DNA of 64,000 nucleotides, from the NCBI RefSeq assembly GCF_020005165.1, contig NZ_JAHCLT010000001.1:806001-870000 (forward strand), given 5' to 3'. Of the stretch, positions 46,868 to 55,746 are shown piece by piece (within the stretch, counting starts at the first letter, position 1; every line of letters starts with the position of its first letter). The stretch comes from Kangiella taiwanensis (GTDB lineage Bacteria; Pseudomonadota; Gammaproteobacteria; Enterobacterales; Kangiellaceae). Below the pieces are notes generated by a model. That model saw nothing but the letters and a program-made list of their open reading frames with translations. It ran no database searches and was not told the DNA's origin. The position numbers and the translations under genes are program-made.

Positions 46868-47383
46868 TTACTCTTGGCGTAAAATATTCAGTAGCTCTAG
46901 TTCTATAGGCTCAGAAGTCGTTTCTACAATCCTCCCGAGCTCTTCTTGATTTTGGTACACGATTATCGTTGGCGTGTACTCGACGTCAGCTTTTTCGGCA
47001 AGTCCTTGATTGTCAGTTTTTTGTCTATCCAGTGCGATCAGTTGCAGTTGAATATTTGGGTTGTTCAATGCTTTTTTGAGTTTGAGAAGGTTTGGAATCT
47101 CACGTTGGCTGTCATGACACCAAGTACCAAAGAATGCAATGATTTGGGTTGGTGTTGTGATTTGATTGAGGGCATACACAGCATCAGTATTTAATTCGTG
47201 TTGTCGCTTGACGGCAAATATCGGGTACTCACTTTGCAATTCATTTATGGTGATAGGGCCTTGAGCGTCCATGTGCTGGCTAAAGCGGCTATGCTGTGAG
47301 TGATCACTAGAAGGTGTCTCAGTAGTCTTGCAACCCGTTAAGATCATTAATGATAATATGAAAAGGAGCGTAAGTTTCATCAT
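46868..47383 (-). CDS. Thioredoxin-like lipoprotein with a single active-site Cys
   Basis: A 171-residue lipoprotein: lipobox ILTGC near residue 18, then a short His/Ser-rich stretch and a thioredoxin fold. The active site is WCHDS instead of WCxxC, so only one redox Cys remains; the cis-Pro is in YTPTIIVY. It may act as a monothiol redox protein or bind a cofactor. Its ATG overlaps the stop of the PanE-MsrB gene (ATGA), which implies translational coupling and a shared pathway. AGGA lies 6 nt upstream. Confidence 0.85.
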   Translation of the reverse strand: MMKLTLLFILSLMILTGCKTTETPSSDHSQHSRFSQHMDAQGPITINELQSEYPIFAVKRQHELNTDAVYALNQITTPTQIIAFFGTWCHDSQREIPNLLKLKKALNNPNIQLQLIALDRQKTDNQGLAEKADVEYTPTIIVYQNQEELGRIVETTSEPIELELLNILRQE

Positions 47384-48651
47384 GAGGTTTCCTGTTGGAA
47401 TTGTAAACTAACTGAATTAACACAAAAGCGCTGACCGGTGTCGGTGGGGCCATCTTCAAAGACATGACCTAAGTGAGAGCCACATTGCGAACAGAGAATT
47501 TCGGTACGTGTCATGCCGTGGCTAGTGTCGAGCTTGTAAGCAATGGCTTTGTTATCTTGGGCACGATCAAAACTTGGCCAACCACAACCTGCATCAAATT
47601 TTGAAGTGTCTTTAAATAGCGGCGAGTTACAGCAAACGCAGTGGTACGTGCCTTGTTCGTGATGTAGGTTATAACTCCCTGAAAATGGCGGTTCAGTCCC
47701 ATGTTGTTGCGTAACCTGGTAACTTAGGGCATCCAGCGACTCAGCCTTTTCTTGGGCCAGAGACTTCAATGGCGGGTAGGCGATATGGAAGTCACTCCAT
47801 AGTCTCCAGTGATGCGGTACGGCAACTCCCAATGATGATGCTTGATCCAGTAAATAGCCATTAATCGCATTAATTTCAGTCGTTTGTTGGTTCAGAACAT
47901 CTTGCAGCATTGACGACTGGTTCTTGGCAGTAGACTTTATCACCTGCAACGTTACTTCTTTGAGGTTATCGGCAATATCAAGCTTCAATGCTTTTGCAAC
48001 CTGTCGGTTTTCGTTAATCAGTGCGAGAACACGAGATTGTTTATCCGCGTCAAGCAATTCGCCATTTTTACATTGATATAGCGCTGTAAGTGGATTGACG
48101 ACTGCATTGATGAATAGCTTTTGCCATAAAACGCTACGGATATCATCATGCCAAGTGGCATCCAGAGCTTTGAGTAGCTTATCAGTTAGCCATTCAGGCT
48201 GTGATCCTTGTGCTAGGCGACCGAAGGTGACGGAGCCTTCGCCGGCATAGGTCACTGTTTGTGTGCTTGAACGGAATGCGCCGTGGGTATTGCTGGCGAA
48301 ATAAATCTGCTCGGAGCTGACATATTGCAAAGCAACGTTGTCATTACCCATGCCGTTTTGAAACAGTACTATTTGCGTGCTCGAGGATATCGAGTCTTTT
48401 ACAGAATCAAGCGCCGATTCAAGCTGTGAGGTTTTGACGCAGAGCCATAGATGCCTCAATTCCCCACAATTAGAAGCAGTTTTTACGGGAATTTCGTGGT
48501 AAGTTTGATGGTCTTGGCGAACCAACGCCCACTGCTTGGAATGATACTGGTTATCGCCTCTGACAATTAACTGGCAATCAATAGACGCTTCAGTTAGTTT
48601 ATGGGCAAGCAGTTGGCCGATAGCGCCAGCACCAAGAATTGAAATCATAAG
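47380..48651 (-). CDS. Ketopantoate-reductase-like/MsrB fusion protein
   Basis: A single 423-residue frame from ATG 48651. Residues about 1-295 are a PanE/ApbA-type 6-phosphogluconate-dehydrogenase-like enzyme: GAGAIGQ cofactor motif, FQNGMGND, LWQKLFINAVVNPLTAL with the catalytic Lys. Residues about 300-423 are a complete methionine-R-sulfoxide reductase B: PFSGSYN, zinc pairs CVCC and CSQC, GCGWPSF, SHGMTRTE, GHVFEDGP and catalytic Cys in RFCVNSVSLQF. No internal start with a Shine-Dalgarno is seen at the junction, so it is a true fusion. Confidence 0.88.
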   Translation of the reverse strand, partial: LMISILGAGAIGQLLAHKLTEASIDCQLIVRGDNQYHSKQWALVRQDHQTYHEIPVKTASNCGELRHLWLCVKTSQLESALDSVKDSISSSTQIVLFQNGMGNDNVALQYVSSEQIYFASNTHGAFRSSTQTVTYAGEGSVTFGRLAQGSQPEWLTDKLLKALDATWHDDIRSVLWQKLFINAVVNPLTALYQCKNGELLDADKQSRVLALINENRQVAKALKLDIADNLKEVTLQVIKSTAKNQSSMLQDVLNQQTTEINAINGYLLDQASSLGVAVPHHWRLWSDFHIAYPPLKSLAQEKAESLDALSYQVTQQHGTEPPFSGSYNLHHEQGTYHCVCCNSPLFKDTSKFDAGCGWPSFDRAQDNKAIAYKLDTSHGMTRTEILCSQCGSHLGHVFEDGPTDTGQRFCVNSVSLQFQQETS

Positions 48652-48685
48652 CAACACTGTTTAATACAATGAGAATTATCTTATA

Positions 48686-50065
48686 GTGATTTTAACAAGA
48701 ATAAAACTCCCTAAAAGCGTTAAAAACTTCGTCTACTTTCAGCCTGAAGTGTTCAGAATGTTATTCCTTGGCTTCTCCGCGGGGCTACCACTGTTGTTGG
48801 TTTTGGGGACTTTGTCACTACTGTTGAAAGACGCTGGTATTTCACGAAGCGAAATAGGTTTTGCATCGTGGATAGGCCTTGCTTACTCGATCAAGGTTAT
48901 TTGGTCACCTGTTGTCGATAACTTTAAGCTCCCTATTCTCAGTAGATTATTGGGTAAACGTAAGAGCTGGCTTCTATTTGCACAAATTGGTATTGCTCTT
49001 GGGCTATACATGATTTCTAAAACTGATGCCGGAACAGATACTCAGCGACTAGTTATCTTTGCGTTGATCACAGCATTTTTATCGGCGACCCAAGACATTG
49101 TCATTGATGCGTTTCGAGTTGAATCGAACGATGATAAAAAGCAAGGTGCAGCCGCAGCGACTTATATTATGGGTTATCGAATCGGCATGATTGTTGCTGG
49201 TGCGGGCGCATTAAAAATAGCTGCCAGTTACGACTGGGAAGTGAGCTATCAGATTATGGCGATTTGTATGGGGGTGGGTATCTTGGGTGGTTTACTATCG
49301 CCTGAGCCGCCACATAAAAAACAAGTGCTTGGTGAAACTGAGTTAGAAAAAGATATTTCTGAAAAGTTACTCCAGCCACTGGCTCAAAATAAAGAAACGC
49401 TCAAAGGCAAAATACAGAACCATCCAGCCTTCATGTATTTCGTTAAGGCGATATTATCACCATTCGTAGATTTCTTCCGCCGCTACAAGTGGTGGGGGCT
49501 TGTGATTATCGCCTTTATTCTTTCTTTCCGCGTCAGCGATATCGTGCTGGGCGTGATGACCAATGTGTTCTATGACGATATGGGCTTTACTAAAGATGAA
49601 ATCGCTGATTACTCGAAGATATACGGTGTCATCATGACCATTCTAGGCGCCTTCATTGGTGGTTACGTCGTCAATAAGGTTAAAATTTTGTGGTGTTTGT
49701 TATGGGGTATTATCCTCGTCATTTTAACAAACTTACTGTTTGCTTATATGGCAAGCCAGCCCAAAGATGTTGGCTTTCTTATTGCTGTGATCAGTGCTGA
49801 TAACATGGCTGGTGGCTTTTCCATGGGAGTGTTGATGGCTTATTTCGCGACCTTAATTAACCAAGAGTTCACTGCAACACAGTTTGCACTCTATACCTCA
49901 CTGATGACATTGACAGGAAAAATTCTAGGGGGCTTTAGTGGGGTTAATATTGATAATTGGGGCTACCCGATGTTTTTTACTTATGCGGCTTCGTTAGGGA
50001 TTCCTGCTTTATTATTGATTTTGGCATTGTTATATCGGGAAAAGACCCTAAGTAAAAAAGAATGA
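48686..50065 (+). CDS. ampG: AmpG-family muropeptide permease
   Basis: A 459-residue MFS protein starting with GTG 48686. The AmpG signature GFSAGLPLLLVLGTLSLLL occurs near residue 32, followed by GISRSEIGFASWIGLAYSIKVIWSP and 12 to 14 hydrophobic helices, with an insertion at about 210-245. AmpG imports GlcNAc-anhydroMurNAc peptides for cell-wall recycling. No other recycling gene is adjacent. It is convergent with the TIGR04219 gene across a shared terminator. Confidence 0.9.
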   Translation: MILTRIKLPKSVKNFVYFQPEVFRMLFLGFSAGLPLLLVLGTLSLLLKDAGISRSEIGFASWIGLAYSIKVIWSPVVDNFKLPILSRLLGKRKSWLLFAQIGIALGLYMISKTDAGTDTQRLVIFALITAFLSATQDIVIDAFRVESNDDKKQGAAAATYIMGYRIGMIVAGAGALKIAASYDWEVSYQIMAICMGVGILGGLLSPEPPHKKQVLGETELEKDISEKLLQPLAQNKETLKGKIQNHPAFMYFVKAILSPFVDFFRRYKWWGLVIIAFILSFRVSDIVLGVMTNVFYDDMGFTKDEIADYSKIYGVIMTILGAFIGGYVVNKVKILWCLLWGIILVILTNLLFAYMASQPKDVGFLIAVISADNMAGGFSMGVLMAYFATLINQEFTATQFALYTSLMTLTGKILGGFSGVNIDNWGYPMFFTYAASLGIPALLLILALLYREKTLSKKE

Positions 50066-50088
50066 AAAAAGGCGCTTTTCAGCGCCTT
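50065..50088. terminator. Intrinsic terminator between ampG and the outer-membrane protein gene
   Basis: AAGGCGCT and AGCGCCTT (50069-50076 with 50081-50088) surround a TTTC loop. The T-tract is better on the minus strand. Confidence 0.85.
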
Positions 50089-50105
50089 CGTATTTTGACT
50101 CGCGG

Positions 50106-50861
50106 TTACAGGTGCAAAGTGAAACCCGCATAAAAACCGTCAAAAGTAATATCGCTTGCAAGTGAATCAAAGTCATCAAACTCAACATCAAACGTTCGGT
50201 AACCAAGTTCAACGCCAAAACCACTTTCGCCTTCATACGCCAAGTAAGCTTTGATATCAGAAAGTTTGTCACCAGATTTTTCGCCAATATTAACGATAGC
50301 GCCAGTTTTCAGCCCCGTAAACGGTAGGTCAAACTGAGCTTTACCATAGATTGTTGGAACCGTGCCCTTTAAGTCAACACGAGAGCCAACAACGCCTGTC
50401 GTGGCCGTGTAGTTCACTTCAGCAAAGCCATCGAAGTCTTTACCTGTAAGGCCTAGATCTAAGTTTACCCAGTTGTCTAGCAGCTCGTAATAAAGCGTAT
50501 AGTCGATATGAGTTAAGTCATAGCTGGATGTGAGTTCGCTACCTTCAGCGAAGGTTACACCATCAAACGTGAAGGTTTGCGAGGCTGTGCCGACGGCGCT
50601 ACCTTCTAAGTTATTTTGCTGAACCTTAACGTTTGGAAGGAACGGAACCGGGTGTTCAAAGGCAAGGTAGTAGACGTTGTCATCGTCATCGCTAAAGCCA
50701 AGGTCGTTATTCAAGTCGACGTTTTCGCCACCTGAGCGAATAAACCCTTCGGTATCGTAATTCCAGCGATCAGCACCGGCGTAAACACCTAGAAAGTCAG
50801 CGCTTGCTGCGCTTGAAGCTGTGATAAGCGCTGTAGCTGTAATTAATGTTCGTAATGTCAT
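50106..50861 (-). CDS. TIGR04219-type outer-membrane beta-barrel protein
   Basis: A 251-residue outer-membrane protein with signal peptide ending ASA (about residue 21). The body is a run of amphipathic beta strands with alternating aromatic residues (FLGVYAGADRWNYD, DYTLYYELLDNWVNLDLGL, GVELGYRTFDVEF) and ends GFYAGFTLHL. This matches the TIGR04219 family, typical of marine gammaproteobacteria and without a known function. It stands alone between ampG and tcdA. Confidence 0.85.
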   Translation of the reverse strand: MTLRTLITATALITASSAASADFLGVYAGADRWNYDTEGFIRSGGENVDLNNDLGFSDDDDNVYYLAFEHPVPFLPNVKVQQNNLEGSAVGTASQTFTFDGVTFAEGSELTSSYDLTHIDYTLYYELLDNWVNLDLGLTGKDFDGFAEVNYTATTGVVGSRVDLKGTVPTIYGKAQFDLPFTGLKTGAIVNIGEKSGDKLSDIKAYLAYEGESGFGVELGYRTFDVEFDDFDSLASDITFDGFYAGFTLHL

Positions 50862-50996
50862 AAGGACTCCTCTCTATATTGATGATGCTATTTTAAAGGT
50901 TTTTAACACTAAAAAATACCTAACCCGTTATCTCTCCTGACTTTATGACGATTCAATTGTTATAATTGTGACTTCTTAATAGATAAGCGTATTATT

Positions 50997-51770
50997 TTGG
51001 ATAATCGATTTGGCGGCATAGCAAGGCTGTACGGCCAGGCTGGGTTAGAAAAGTTTAAACAATCTCACGTGTGTGTGATTGGTGTTGGCGGCGTAGGTTC
51101 TTGGGTTGTTGAAGCCTTGGCCCGCTCAGGTATCGGCAAGATTACTATGATTGACCCTGATGAGGTCAGCGAGAGTAATATCAATCGTCAGCTGGTGGCA
51201 TTAGAGAGCACTGTAGGGAAGGGGAAGTGCGATGTGCTGGTTGAGCGAGTCGCTGATATCAATCCAGCGTGTGAGATCAATGTTATCGAAGACTTATTGA
51301 AGCCGGAAAATACGCGTGAATTGATCGGCACTAAGTTTGACTATGTGGTAGATGCAATTGATAGCGCTAGGAGCAAAGCGGCATTAATTCGTCACTGTAA
51401 GCGTAATAAAATTCATATCGTTTGTATCGGCGGTGCTGGTGGTCAAATCGACCCACAACAAATTACAGTGGCTGATATCACGCGAACTCATAATGATCCG
51501 TTGTTAGCAAAAACTCGCTCAATTTTGCGTTATGACTATGGCTTTTCAAGCAACTTGAAGCGTAAATATCAAGTTCCCTGTGTGTATTCCACTGAGCAAC
51601 TCTCTTACCCGCTGCCCGATGGGGGAATAACGCAACAGAAGCCAGATTCTGACCGCGCCCTGCGCATGGCATGCGACGTTGGTATGGGCTCTGCGACACA
51701 TATTACAGCAACTTTTGGTTACTTCGCTGTGGGGCTATTGCTTAAGAAGCTTGTTACAAAAAAACACTAA
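50997..51770 (+). CDS. tcdA: tRNA threonylcarbamoyladenosine dehydratase TcdA
   Basis: A 257-residue E1-like enzyme (ThiF/MoeB fold). The ATP-binding motif is GVGGVGSWVVEALARSG (about 28-44), with RFGGIARLYGQAGLE at the N-terminus and NINRQLVAL near 61. TcdA (CsdL/YgdL) dehydrates t6A37 in tRNA to cyclic t6A. The start is TTG 50997; family N-termini begin at this position and no ATG or GTG is available. No partner CsdA/CsdE genes are adjacent. Confidence 0.93.
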   Translation: MDNRFGGIARLYGQAGLEKFKQSHVCVIGVGGVGSWVVEALARSGIGKITMIDPDEVSESNINRQLVALESTVGKGKCDVLVERVADINPACEINVIEDLLKPENTRELIGTKFDYVVDAIDSARSKAALIRHCKRNKIHIVCIGGAGGQIDPQQITVADITRTHNDPLLAKTRSILRYDYGFSSNLKRKYQVPCVYSTEQLSYPLPDGGITQQKPDSDRALRMACDVGMGSATHITATFGYFAVGLLLKKLVTKKH

Positions 51771-51838
51771 AAGATGGCTGCATAGTCAAGTAGAATAATT
51801 TGGCGTTAAATTTATTAATTAAATAACAAGGACTTACA

Positions 51839-53797
51839 ATGAGAAGTGCGATAGCTTTCCTTTTAGGCTTGATGACATTGGGGTTGGCCCAAGCTAAAAA
51901 TATTCCAATAGAGGACTTTGCGAAAAAGTCCCAATTCAAATCCGCAAAAATATCACCAGATGGCGAACATGTTGCTTTTACCTACGAGGACGGTAGTCAG
52001 GTTAACTTGGCTGTTATGAATCTAAAAAGCAAAGAAATAACAATTTCTTTTGAAGCTGGAGAAGAGCGAGAAGTTATCATGTTCTTTTGGGCTAATAACG
52101 AACGTGTTGTGATGCTACAAGAAAATATTACAGGTTGGCTAGATGGTGCTCCAAAAGAGTCTGAGTTAGTAGCTGGAAACATCGATGGAACAAGGCGTTC
52201 TCTTTTGTGGGACTTCCAGCGTTCAAATATCGAAACAGTTTCTGTTCTTGACAGCGATCCTGAAAAAATTTTGGTGGGAAAGTATCACTGGTCAGAGCGT
52301 GATGTAAAGTTGCATCGCTTCGACGTTTATAAAGGAGAGTTATATTACAGTACTGACTCTCCAAGACCTGTGGGAGGTGAGGATGCTTCAATTAGAACAA
52401 TTGATGTTGATTTGAACGATGTACCTCGTGTCGCTTTGGAGTACGACCCAAGAGATGCTGATGATATTAATGACGATATTTCTAGACTCCATATTAAAAA
52501 TAAGTTTGGTGATTGGCAGACATTAAAGCTCCCAAAAAATAGAGAAAAGCCGCCGGTGGTTCTTGGGGTTGGCTTTAATAAAGATAATACTAAGTTTTAC
52601 TTTAGATCTAATTACGACTTAGACTATGAGGGTCCGTTAGGGTTGTTCGTATTAGATACAGAAGATCAATCTATAGAGAAACTATTTAGACATCCAGATG
52701 CTAGTGTTTTAGCACCTATTCGAGGCTCAGAAGGCGAGGTTATTGGAGCTTATTATGAGCCTGGGTACCCAAGCTACTATTATCTTGAGGATAAGGAAGT
52801 AGCTGCTGAAGTGCAGTTTCATAAATCTCTTCGGGCAAGCTTTAAGGGAGCAAGAGTCTTCACAACAAATTATAGCGATGATGGTAGGTTAACTATTGCA
52901 AGCGTATCGAGCGATAGAAGCGCTGGCGATTTTTATCTTTTTAACCGTGAAACTAATAAAGCAAAGTACATTGCGAGTTCTATGCCGCACATTAAGCCAA
53001 GACAAATGTCTATCGTCGAGCCATTTGTAATGCAGGCACGTGATGGTCTAAAAATGTATGGTCAAATAACCATTCCAAAAGGTAAAGAGTTGAAAGATTT
53101 GCCTATGGTTGTATACCCACACGGTGGGCCATATGGAGTAACTGATTACTGGGGCTTTGACTGGAGAGCTCAGCTCTTAGCCAATAGGGGGTATTTAGTC
53201 CTTCAGCTTAACTATAGAGGCTCTGGTAACTACGGTACTGAATTTAGAAATGCAGGCTATGGGGAGTGGGGCGCAAAAATGCAAGATGACTTAGCCGATG
53301 CTACCCTTTGGGCTATTAAGCAAGGCTATGCAGATAAAGATCGTGTTTGTATGCACGGCATCAGTTATGGCGGCTATGCCTCAATGCATGCCGCGGTTAG
53401 GCATCCAGATTTATATCAATGTGTCATTCCTGAGGCTGGTATATATGATATAAGGCTTCAATGGGATAAAGCTGATTCTTTCCGAAATGCAAGCGAAGCA
53501 GTAAAAAACGCATATCTCAAAAGATATTATAGCTCATCAGAAGATGAGGTTTTAAAAGAGCGATCTCCAGCATTCAATGCGGATAAAGTAAAAGTTCCAG
53601 TTTTTTTAATTCATGGTGAGGATGACATTCGTGTACCTATCGAGAATGCTTACGTGATGGAGGAGGCATTAAAGAAGGCAGGAAAAGAGGTTAAGACGTA
53701 TTATAGAGAAGATGGTCATGGGTTCGAAAATGTTGACTATCGCATTGAGTCTTTTGAGAAGATTTTTGATTTCCTTGAAGAGCATATCGGTAAGTAA
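51839..53797 (+). CDS. Exported S9-family acylaminoacyl-type peptidase
   Basis: A 652-residue serine peptidase with a signal peptide ending AQA (about residue 19). A beta-propeller of about 390 residues is followed by the alpha/beta-hydrolase domain: HGGPYG oxyanion region near 424, catalytic Ser in GISYGGYAS near 508, Asp in GEDDIRVP near 598 and His in DGHGFEN near 630. It belongs to the S9C-like group that releases short or N-blocked peptides. The gene is AT-richer than the S9 gene at 41207, hinting at a different history. A terminator follows directly. Confidence 0.92.
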   Translation: MRSAIAFLLGLMTLGLAQAKNIPIEDFAKKSQFKSAKISPDGEHVAFTYEDGSQVNLAVMNLKSKEITISFEAGEEREVIMFFWANNERVVMLQENITGWLDGAPKESELVAGNIDGTRRSLLWDFQRSNIETVSVLDSDPEKILVGKYHWSERDVKLHRFDVYKGELYYSTDSPRPVGGEDASIRTIDVDLNDVPRVALEYDPRDADDINDDISRLHIKNKFGDWQTLKLPKNREKPPVVLGVGFNKDNTKFYFRSNYDLDYEGPLGLFVLDTEDQSIEKLFRHPDASVLAPIRGSEGEVIGAYYEPGYPSYYYLEDKEVAAEVQFHKSLRASFKGARVFTTNYSDDGRLTIASVSSDRSAGDFYLFNRETNKAKYIASSMPHIKPRQMSIVEPFVMQARDGLKMYGQITIPKGKELKDLPMVVYPHGGPYGVTDYWGFDWRAQLLANRGYLVLQLNYRGSGNYGTEFRNAGYGEWGAKMQDDLADATLWAIKQGYADKDRVCMHGISYGGYASMHAAVRHPDLYQCVIPEAGIYDIRLQWDKADSFRNASEAVKNAYLKRYYSSSEDEVLKERSPAFNADKVKVPVFLIHGEDDIRVPIENAYVMEEALKKAGKEVKTYYREDGHGFENVDYRIESFEKIFDFLEEHIGK

Positions 53798-53812
53798 ATC
53801 TAACTGCTTATT

Positions 53813-53838
53813 AAAGCCACCTGAGGGTGGCTTTTTTT
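53813..53838 (+). terminator. Intrinsic terminator after the S9 peptidase gene
   Basis: GCCACC and GGTGGC (53816-53821 with 53826-53831) surround a TGAG loop and are followed by seven T residues. Confidence 0.9.
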
Positions 53839-53856
53839 ATGTTTGCAAAAAAATCA

Positions 53857-53884
53857 CTTGAAAAAAAATAATTCGTTCCTATAT
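53857..53884 (+). promoter_or_regulatory. Heat-shock (sigma-32-like) promoter of the Hsp20 gene
   Basis: CTTGAAA (53857-53863) matches the sigma-32 -35 consensus, and TCCTATAT (53877-53884) follows after 13 nt. Confidence 0.6.
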
Positions 53885-53893
53885 CTATTTTGA

Positions 53894-53957
53894 GCGTTAA
53901 GTCTCTGAGAGATTAACGCCATTAACTTTAAACAATATTGCTTCTTTTGGAGGATAT
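53894..53957 (+). promoter_or_regulatory. ROSE-like RNA thermometer in the Hsp20 leader
   Basis: A first hairpin is closed by GCGTTAA/TTAACGC (53894-53919). The second (53935-53957) pairs ATATTGCTTCT with GGAGGATAT, hiding the Shine-Dalgarno GGAGGA (53949-53954) opposite a TTGCT motif with bulged residues, as in ROSE elements. Confidence 0.6.
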
Positions 53958-53962
53958 GAATT

Positions 53963-54436
53963 ATGAACAGAATCGATCTATCACCATTATACCGTAGTAG
54001 TGTAGGTTTTGACCGCTTAGCGTCATTACTCGACAGCACATTACGTGGCGAACAAACAAGTGGTGGTTACCCACCTTATGACATTGAAATTCTTGATGAA
54101 AACCAGTATGCAATTACCATTGCGGTGGCTGGTTTTGAGCAAGATGAATTAGATATTCAGACTGAAAAAGGCGTTCTAACCGTTCGTGGTCGTAAAGCTG
54201 ATGCTGATAAAGAACGTAACTTTTTACATCAAGGAATTGCTTACCGTGCCTTCGAGCGTAAGTTTAATTTAGCGGACTACGTTGAGGTCACAGAAGCAAA
54301 CATGAATAACGGTTTGCTGACCATTAACTTGGTTAAAGAGATCCCTGAGGCTATGAAGCCTAAGAAAATTTCTATCGGTAAATCCGATGCAAAAACCATT
54401 GAGCATCAGTCTGATAAAAGCGAACAAGCTGCTTAG
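53963..54436 (+). CDS. Small heat-shock protein, Hsp20/IbpA family
   Basis: A 157-residue IbpA-like chaperone. The N-terminus RIDLSPLYRSSVGFDRLASLLD matches the IbpA type; the alpha-crystallin domain spans about 38-125 (YDIEILDENQYAITIAVAGF, GVLTVRGRK). The C-terminal I-x-I-like anchor is KISIGKS. It holds unfolded proteins in oligomers for DnaK/ClpB. Expression is probably controlled twice: by a sigma-32-like promoter and by the thermometer in its leader. Confidence 0.94.
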   Translation: MNRIDLSPLYRSSVGFDRLASLLDSTLRGEQTSGGYPPYDIEILDENQYAITIAVAGFEQDELDIQTEKGVLTVRGRKADADKERNFLHQGIAYRAFERKFNLADYVEVTEANMNNGLLTINLVKEIPEAMKPKKISIGKSDAKTIEHQSDKSEQAA

Positions 54437-54472
54437 CATCAACTGATCCATTCATCTAAATCTTGCTTATAG

Positions 54473-54502
54473 AAAAAAGGGGCCCGGTGGCCCCTTTTAT
54501 TT
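54473..54502. terminator. Bidirectional intrinsic terminator
   Basis: GGGGCC and GGCCCC (54479-54484 with 54489-54494) have A6 and TTTTATTTT flanks, between the convergent Hsp20 and hydrolase genes. Confidence 0.9.
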
Positions 54503-54506
54503 TGAT

Positions 54507-55742
54507 TTAATCTTTGGCAAGACGGAGGAGTGTGTTGAGTAGGACTTGTGTGCCTTTTTCCACATCATCCCAGTGCGACCACTCATCTGGTGCGTGACTG
54601 ACGCCACCAACACTAGGGATAAATATCAAACCTGTTGGTGTTAAATCGGTAAAGAACTGTATATCGTGACCTGCTCCGCTTGGCATCTTCATGTAAGAGT
54701 AATCCAATGCCTTAACTTCTTCCTCGATCAGGTCAACCACTTCAGGGCTAAAGTATTTTGGTTCAAGCCAACTCATTTGTTCATACTCAAAATAAAGCTT
54801 ATGCTTGCGAGCAATGGAGGAAAGAACTTTGCGACAACTGTTAGCCAGTTGGTGCATGATATCTTCCTGCATATCACGACCAACAATGGTGAAGTGTGCT
54901 TCGCCAGGAATGGTGTGAGCATAGCCAGGCTTTAAGTCAACTCGTCCAATCGTTAGACGGCTTTTATCGGTACCTTCTTCATCAATAATACGGCTGATCT
55001 CATGAGCAAAGTCTGCCAGTCCCATAAAAGCATCGCTGCGCATATCCATAGGTGCTGTACCTGCATGATCCGCTTTACCTTTAAGCTTAACTAACCACTT
55101 AAAGACACCAGAAATACCATCAACCACACCGATGCATTTTTGTGAATTTTCTAAGACTGGACCTTGCTCAATATGAAGTTCTAAAAATGCCTTCATGCTG
55201 GAAGGGTCGCGTCGGGCACGAAGAGTATCGTGAATATCTAGCCCACATTTTTTCAGGGCATCTTTTAAATATTCTCCTTTAGGGTCGCGAGCAGACTCCA
55301 GCCAGTCTAGAGTTAAATGACCACTTAAAGCTTGTGCGCCGAGCATGCCGCCAAAACGGCCTTCTTCTTCGCTGGTGCCGATAATTTCGATTGGGCAATT
55401 AACCTCGATATTGTTTTCTTGAATAACTCGAATGCATTCTAGGCCCGCGATTACGCCCAGAGTACCATCAAACATCCCCCCTGCAGGGACTGAGTCAAGG
55501 TGGGAGCCGATAAGAACGGCTGGTTGGTCAGGGTCGCCTAAGCGTCCACATACATTGCCTGCACCGTCCATGTGAGTTGTCAGACCGCAGCTTTTAAATT
55601 TCTCCATTATCCACCGCCGCGCCTGCATATCAATATCGGTTAATCCCTGCCGATAAATGCCTTTGTCTTTTTCGTTGAAACCAAACTTTGATAACTCGTA
55701 TAAATCATTTTCTATTCGTTCAATATTGATTGGATTGATAAT
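54507..55742 (-). CDS. N-carbamoyl-amino-acid hydrolase/allantoate amidohydrolase (M20 family), probable ATT/ATC start
   Basis: The M20 metal-ligand motifs are intact: GSHLDSVPAGGMFDG, GTSEEEGRFGG, ELHIEQGPVLE, GAGHDIQFF and VGGVSHAPDE, as in HyuC, AmaB and AllC. The first conventional start (ATG 55628) would give 373 residues and cut off the family's N-terminal helix. The frame stays open upstream and encodes a typical N-terminus (ERIENDLYELSKFGF, then YRQGLTDID). AAGG at 55751-55748 precedes ATT 55742 by 5 nt and ATC 55739 by 8 nt. Starting there gives about 411 residues, the family length. It would remove a carbamoyl group, releasing ammonia and CO2. It faces the carbamoyltransferase cluster. 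Confidence 0.82.
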   Translation of the reverse strand: MINPINIERIENDLYELSKFGFNEKDKGIYRQGLTDIDMQARRWIMEKFKSCGLTTHMDGAGNVCGRLGDPDQPAVLIGSHLDSVPAGGMFDGTLGVIAGLECIRVIQENNIEVNCPIEIIGTSEEEGRFGGMLGAQALSGHLTLDWLESARDPKGEYLKDALKKCGLDIHDTLRARRDPSSMKAFLELHIEQGPVLENSQKCIGVVDGISGVFKWLVKLKGKADHAGTAPMDMRSDAFMGLADFAHEISRIIDEEGTDKSRLTIGRVDLKPGYAHTIPGEAHFTIVGRDMQEDIMHQLANSCRKVLSSIARKHKLYFEYEQMSWLEPKYFSPEVVDLIEEEVKALDYSYMKMPSGAGHDIQFFTDLTPTGLIFIPSVGGVSHAPDEWSHWDDVEKGTQVLLNTLLRLAKD

Positions 55743-55746
55743 GATT

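Noticed and set aside
47700-47780. Frameshift or assembly error joining panE and msrB
   Set aside because: The frame is continuous, the MsrB N-terminal region aligns directly after the PanE end, and no start with a ribosome-binding site is present at the junction.
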